Below are positions 60,601 to 64,000 of a stretch of DNA of 64,000 bases, piece by piece. How positions within the stretch are numbered: the stretch's first letter is position 1; every line of letters starts with the position of its first letter. Under the pieces are notes generated by a model. It saw only the letters and a list, made by a program, of their open reading frames with translations. It made no database searches and was not told the origin of the DNA. The DNA is from Pagrus major (Eukaryota > Chordata > Actinopteri > Spariformes > Sparidae). The DNA lies in assembly GCF_040436345.1 (NCBI RefSeq), contig NC_133216.1:3918533-3982532 (forward strand), read 5' to 3'. Both the position numbers and the translations under genes were made by a program.

Positions 60601-61304
60601 TTTGTGGTAAAAGTGTATCAACAGCGGGAGTCAAACTTCGTTACGTATGAGGTTAAAGCTTCAGTTAGAATCACTGTTCTGATGGTCTCACCTGGTTCTT
60701 CTTCATGAGCTGCTGGACTGCCTGCAGAGTGGAACCGTGCTCTTGAGACATGGCCATCGGGAGGCGCTCCTGGATCCACAACTACAACAGCAACAACATA
60801 ACACAAAGCAGTAAAAGTGAGTTTGTGTGTGTGCTTACTGTATCTACACCTCGTGTACTGTATGTGAATGTTTCTGTATGTGAGTGTGCATCTTAAATTT
60901 TAGAGATTAAATAAAAACCTGTCTAGTCCCACAAGAAATATTGAGTTGAGAGGAAACGTGTATTTTTATTTGGGGGTGAACTTCCCCCTTAGAGACCAGG
61001 TTGTTACATGAACAAAGGTAAAGTAAGTGTGATTGGGTGTGTGTGTCAGTGTGTGTTGACCGACAACCGTCATACTCACAATCTCATCCTCTAGGTCTCG
61101 TCCGACTTGGTGAACTTCTTTGGACGCCAGCAGGATGCGTCGTCTCTCCTTCAGCGGCTCAATCAGACGCACCATCCTGGCCTCCACGGCGGCCTGACGA
61201 CCGGCAACCGTCTCCTTGATCTGCGTCTGCACCGGGATGGTGGCCACCTGCCCCTGGAGCTGCCCCACCTCCTTATACCACTCCTCCATCTGGGTCTCCA
61301 TGGT
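46258..61304 (-). CDS. sptbn4: Beta-IV spectrin, C-terminal 17 exons (partial, 5' part beyond window)
   Basis: Exons: 61080-61304, 60692-60781, 60211-60489, 59808-59938, 58834-59038, 58323-58568, 56916-57050, 55328-55572, 54969-55107, 54348-54432, 53969-54165, 52751-53781, 52387-52447, 51779-52038, 47328-47495, 46678-46720, 46258-46560. All phases agree, giving 1280 codons. Residues 1-659 of this part are spectrin repeats, ending in the conserved [14 protein letters not shown] block. Residues 660-1090 are the beta-IV-specific region with ERQxSSE motifs and basic [19 protein letters not shown] domain spans about 1090-1200, and the tail keeps [13 protein letters not shown]. The ERQ motifs separate beta-IV from other beta spectrins. 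Beta-IV spectrin binds ankyrin-G and anchors channels at axon initial segments and nodes of Ranvier; the ankyrin-binding repeats should fall roughly in 54969-58568. Actin-binding and early repeats lie past 64000. Which fish paralogue (a or b) is unknown. Confidence 0.93.
46840..47142. repeat. Dispersed fish repeat in sptbn4 intron
   Basis: The right end, on the minus strand, reads CTTAAAGGACCTGTGTGTAG and then GGCATCTAGTGGTGAAGTTG, both familiar from a common fish repeat. It fills most of the 607-base intron between two PH-domain exons. Confidence 0.55.
49875..49900. repeat. (TG)n microsatellite
   Basis: About 13 TG units in the intron that splits the sptbn4 PH domain. Confidence 0.95.
50585..50775. 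repeat. Probable non-LTR retrotransposon 3' end
   Basis: Contains GATCCACACCAAAAGTAA, TGGAAATGCATTCAGTAG, CAAACCAGCC and ends CTTACTTGGCAGAGGTAA. This is the order seen in a common fish LINE-derived tail. No coding part is preserved here. Confidence 0.55.
52751..53781 (-). CDS. sptbn4: sptbn4 large exon encoding the beta-IV-specific variable region
   Basis: This single 1031-base exon begins [20 protein letters not shown], which continues the last spectrin repeat. It passes through a Ser/Pro/Ala-rich, probably disordered segment and ends in charged repeats: [18 protein letters not shown] and LERQESSEH. In mammals the corresponding region carries ERQES repeats and is specific to beta-IV spectrin. 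The next exon adds [17 protein letters not shown], also family-conserved. Confidence 0.9.
54760..54845 (+). repeat. Short dispersed repeat (AAGGTTCAAGG...TTTATTTGTCA)
   Basis: The pattern AAGGTTCAAGGTTCAAGG followed by TCTTTATTTGTCACA is a frequent short repeat in fish genomes. It lies in an sptbn4 intron. Confidence 0.5.
55573..56915 (-). other. sptbn4 intron, no recognisable content
   Basis: AT-rich intron of 1.3 kb between the exon ending LLVTQ and the exon starting VRQLQES. I see no repeat or gene in it. Confidence 0.6.
57051..58322 (-). other. sptbn4 intron with long CA repeat
   Basis: AT-rich intron between the exon ending SDCRE and the exon starting VLAQIEDKH. Its only notable content is the CA microsatellite at 57622-57690. 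Confidence 0.65.
57622..57690. repeat. (CA)n microsatellite
   Basis: About 34 uninterrupted CA units in an sptbn4 intron, the longest microsatellite in the window. Confidence 0.97.
59135..59571 (-). mobile_element. Decayed Tc1/mariner transposon in sptbn4 intron
   Basis: The left end (TACACTCAGAAACCACTTTATACACC) resembles the terminus of a widespread fish Tc1-like element. The minus strand at about 59361-59543 still reads [20 protein letters not shown], recalling the N-terminal helix-turn-helix region of its transposase (PNIRMG-LSDFE-GM). Later blocks such as TGGCACCAACATCATCC also fit. The element is truncated and mutated, so it is a relic with no intact gene. Confidence 0.75.
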
Positions 61305-64000
61305 CTGAGGGGGAGAAGTAGGTGGAAAAGCAAGAGAGTGGGGAGTTATCAAAACAGATGAAGGAAAAGAGGATGTGTTGATCAGGAGAGGGATGAAGGT
61401 AGGTTAGAAGAAGAGAGAATAATTGGGTGGATGTAGATACAAGAAACATGTCATGGGAGACAGGATAAAGATGGGATGAGTAGGATGTGAAGAATGAGAC
61501 AGAAATGTTAAAATGAGAAGTTTGTCGTTGTTTTAACGCTTAGTTATTTTAGTCTTATTTCCATAGGTATATTATTATACAGTATAGGTTAAGTATAAAT
61601 AAGTGAGTTATGTAAAAAGCTTTTAGTATAAAGGAAAAGCACTGCAAAAAGTTGTGTCACAGTTTGTGGCCTAGAAAGACATGATGAGACTGTCACAATA
61701 CAAATGTATTTAAAAATGGTTGCTGTTAAAACCTGAAATTAAAGTAGCAGAAGTCAAAAATGGTATACTGATTACGACAGAAACTATAATTGCCATTACT
61801 GCAGTCTTTGTATCAATGAAGTTTTTAAAATGTTGTAACATACACTGAAATACCTCCTGTATGTAGTTCACTGAAATGTCATTCAATAAAAGATGGACAT
61901 GAAGGCAAAGATGAGACTGAAAATAACCCAGAACAGCGAAAGAATAATGGATAGACATGAAGTGTAGTGAAGTTTACTGTACCCCTTGCCAGGATGGATG
62001 CTGGGTAGTGGAGTTTTAGGATGATGTGGTAAAGCAGTGCTAATGGCAGCCTGTTAAAGGAAGCTGTAAGCGGCATGCTGTGGGAGAGGAGAGTGAGACA
62101 TGTCTGGTGAAGTGATGAAGTAATGAAAGGATGAATCTGTGCGTCAATCAGGCTGCTGTTTGCTGTGTAAAGAACCTGACTCCTCCAAATCATCGCTGTT
62201 GGAGAGACAAGGGAGTCCAAGAGTTACATCCCAACATCACAGCCTCTATTGAAAGGTATGTTATTGCAATCCAAATCAAAAAACAAAACACTGACCTGCA
62301 AATTCAGAGGAGAATCACATGAAACTCATAGATCATCACAGATGACATCGTTTTAATCATGGTGACTGGACGTTTCTCACTGCACTGCTTGCTTTTGTTT
62401 CAATTATTTATCAGTTTTTAATGCAGTTGCTCAATGTTTGCTCTGATGATCGGGAGAGTTTTGTGATTCTCCATGTGTTAGATATGCTCAAATGGCCAGA
62501 CAAGTGGAAAGAAGAACAGGATTATTACCACTGCTGCCAACCCCACCTGCTCTGCTAATGTCCCGAAAAGACTTTAAAAAAATTTAATTCAGGTCTGGGA
62601 GTCTGAAATGACTACAAAGACATTATCCCTCACTGTCCACAATCAGTCTCAATAAAGCACACCATGAGCTACTTGCTCAGTATTTGGTATTTTAATATTA
62701 GCATAAAAATCTACACCAATCAATATTTCCCAATCATCAGTATTTATAAAATGATCTTGAGATGAAACTCTTAATGAAAGCTTACTGGGTTGGTATGAAT
62801 GCAAATGGATTATAGTGTTTCAGAAAAACGTAAAAAAAAAACCAAAACAAACAAAAGATCAATGTTGGCGTGAAAGTAAAAGACTTTGCGGAAATGAGAT
62901 GAAAAGCTGAAAGGAAAACATTACAGTCACAGTGAGAAATGTTGTTGTTGTTAGTCATTTCCAAACATGGTGTTTGTTTAAATATTAATGAGGCCATCAC
63001 TGTGTGGCGACGAAAACAGTGACTCATTCTGAGATAGTTTAACATGTAGAATAAAGGAGCAGAGCTCATGAATGATATTCACAATTTAGGTCAATCGCTT
63101 TCTCCACTGATTAAGGACTCAACCATACACTTCACTGTCACTTAAACACTGACTGTTTTTTTTTGTTCTGTTGTCATTTATTATCTCAGGAACCCTGCAC
63201 ATTGCACATTTATTATATATTGCATACGTCATGTATACACAAGGACCGTTACTGTATATAGTATGTTTATCTCTACTCTAATAGTTTTTATTATATTTTA
63301 TTATATTTTTATTCAAATTGTTATTTTATTCTTTCCAATATCTCCTTATTATTGTCTCTATTTTTTGAGACTTACTCTTGTGCTGCTTCTTATTTCCCTC
63401 TGTACTGCTGTGTTACCTGTGAATTTCTCCCAAGGGGGATCAATAAAGGAACATCTTCTCTTGCTAATCTTGTAAAACATTAGAATTAAACCTGTATCCC
63501 GGAAAATGTATAATTAAAATAAATTTATATTATGTTGTTAGCCTGACATTGCACAAATATCTGAAATATCTGAAGAAAAGACAACAAAGTCAATAAGAAT
63601 AATGCTTCAGCAATTCATAAATGAAAAGAGACACTTGCTTTTTTTCTGGTCGCATGTTAACCTACAATCAAAGATAAACCATAGGCGAAACAGAGAACAT
63701 TTATTATTCATAATTGAACTTCGTTTGGTATTACTGAATCATCTTACATTTCTTTCTCGTACATTTAAATAAAAAAGTTTTTTTTGGAAAAATGTCTTTG
63801 TGATGACATCTGTAGCCTAGAGCTAACTTACTTATGGGACACAGAAAATTACATTTCTGTTTTACAAATATAGGACTTTTCAGTCCTATCCTTTTATTTT
63901 TTCTCATCAAATACTGAGCAGCTTTAAGCTTCTGGGCATCAACACTCTGCAGCCTTTGAAGAGATGACAACTCAAAGTCTGAGGATGAGTAAGCAGGAGG
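61305..64000 (-). other. sptbn4 intron (right part, exits window)
   Basis: Upstream of the first visible spectrin exon I find no further spectrin-like coding sequence up to 64000. About 63160-63475 resembles a LINE 3' end, with GGGGGATCAATAAAGGA near 63435. A frame at 63731-63970 lacks a usable donor and is not spectrin-like. Confidence 0.6.
63160..63475 (+). repeat. Probable LINE-derived 3' end
   Basis: A low-complexity AT-rich stretch (TGCACATTTATTATATATTGC) leads to GTGAATTTCTCCCAAGGGGG and ATCAATAAAGGA, the typical end of a common fish retrotransposon-derived repeat. Confidence 0.5.

Noticed and set aside
63731..63970. Possible next sptbn4 exon at the right edge (DFELSSLQRLQSVDAQ...)
   Set aside because: There is an acceptor-like CCTCAG, but no GT donor before an A-rich run, and the peptide does not fit spectrin repeats.

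Overview
This window looks like nuclear DNA of a bony fish (teleost). The genes are split by GT-AG introns, there are long CA/TG microsatellites, and many dispersed repeats resemble those found throughout fish genomes. I see no bacterial, phage or CRISPR signals. Five protein-coding genes can be supported, two of them running off the ends of the window. All gene names rest on recognising protein motifs by eye; no database was searched.

Layout from left to right. (1) Positions 1-15783, minus strand: the 5' end of a MARK4-like microtubule-affinity-regulating kinase gene. It consists of a 16-codon first coding exon at 15736-15783, a 15.7 kb intron, and the first 46 coding bases of the next exon at the window edge. 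A CpG-rich promoter-like stretch lies at about 16150-16900. (2) 21219-23504, plus strand: a two-exon gene for a secreted or GPI-anchored leucine-rich-repeat protein with 23 repeats of exactly 24 residues. (3) 25006-39016, minus strand: three consecutive multi-exon C2H2 zinc-finger genes, called ZNF-A, ZNF-B and ZNF-C here, with 14, 15 and 17 fingers. None has a recognisable KRAB, SCAN or BTB domain; each begins with a short helical or coiled-coil region. (4) 39017-46257: gene-free DNA with transposon-like elements and microsatellites. (5) 46258-61304, minus strand: the last 17 exons (1280 codons) of a beta-IV spectrin gene (sptbn4). These encode the distal spectrin repeats, the beta-IV-specific region with ERQxSSE motifs, and the C-terminal PH domain. 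Its 5' part lies beyond position 64000.

MARK4 and SPTBN4 are both on human chromosome 19q13, so the block resembles a piece of that ancestral region with zinc-finger and LRR genes between them. The genes are not an operon. MARK4 (microtubule regulation) and beta-IV spectrin (axon initial segment and node scaffold) both act in the neuronal cytoskeleton. The zinc-finger genes are probably transcription regulators that arose by duplication.

I found no clearly new biological system. The best leads are the uniform 23-repeat LRR protein, the zinc-finger cluster with a shared terminal H-x-C finger and shared ATGGCGG promoter motifs, the long charged tail of the spectrin, two large fold-back elements, and conserved-looking non-coding blocks in the kinase intron.
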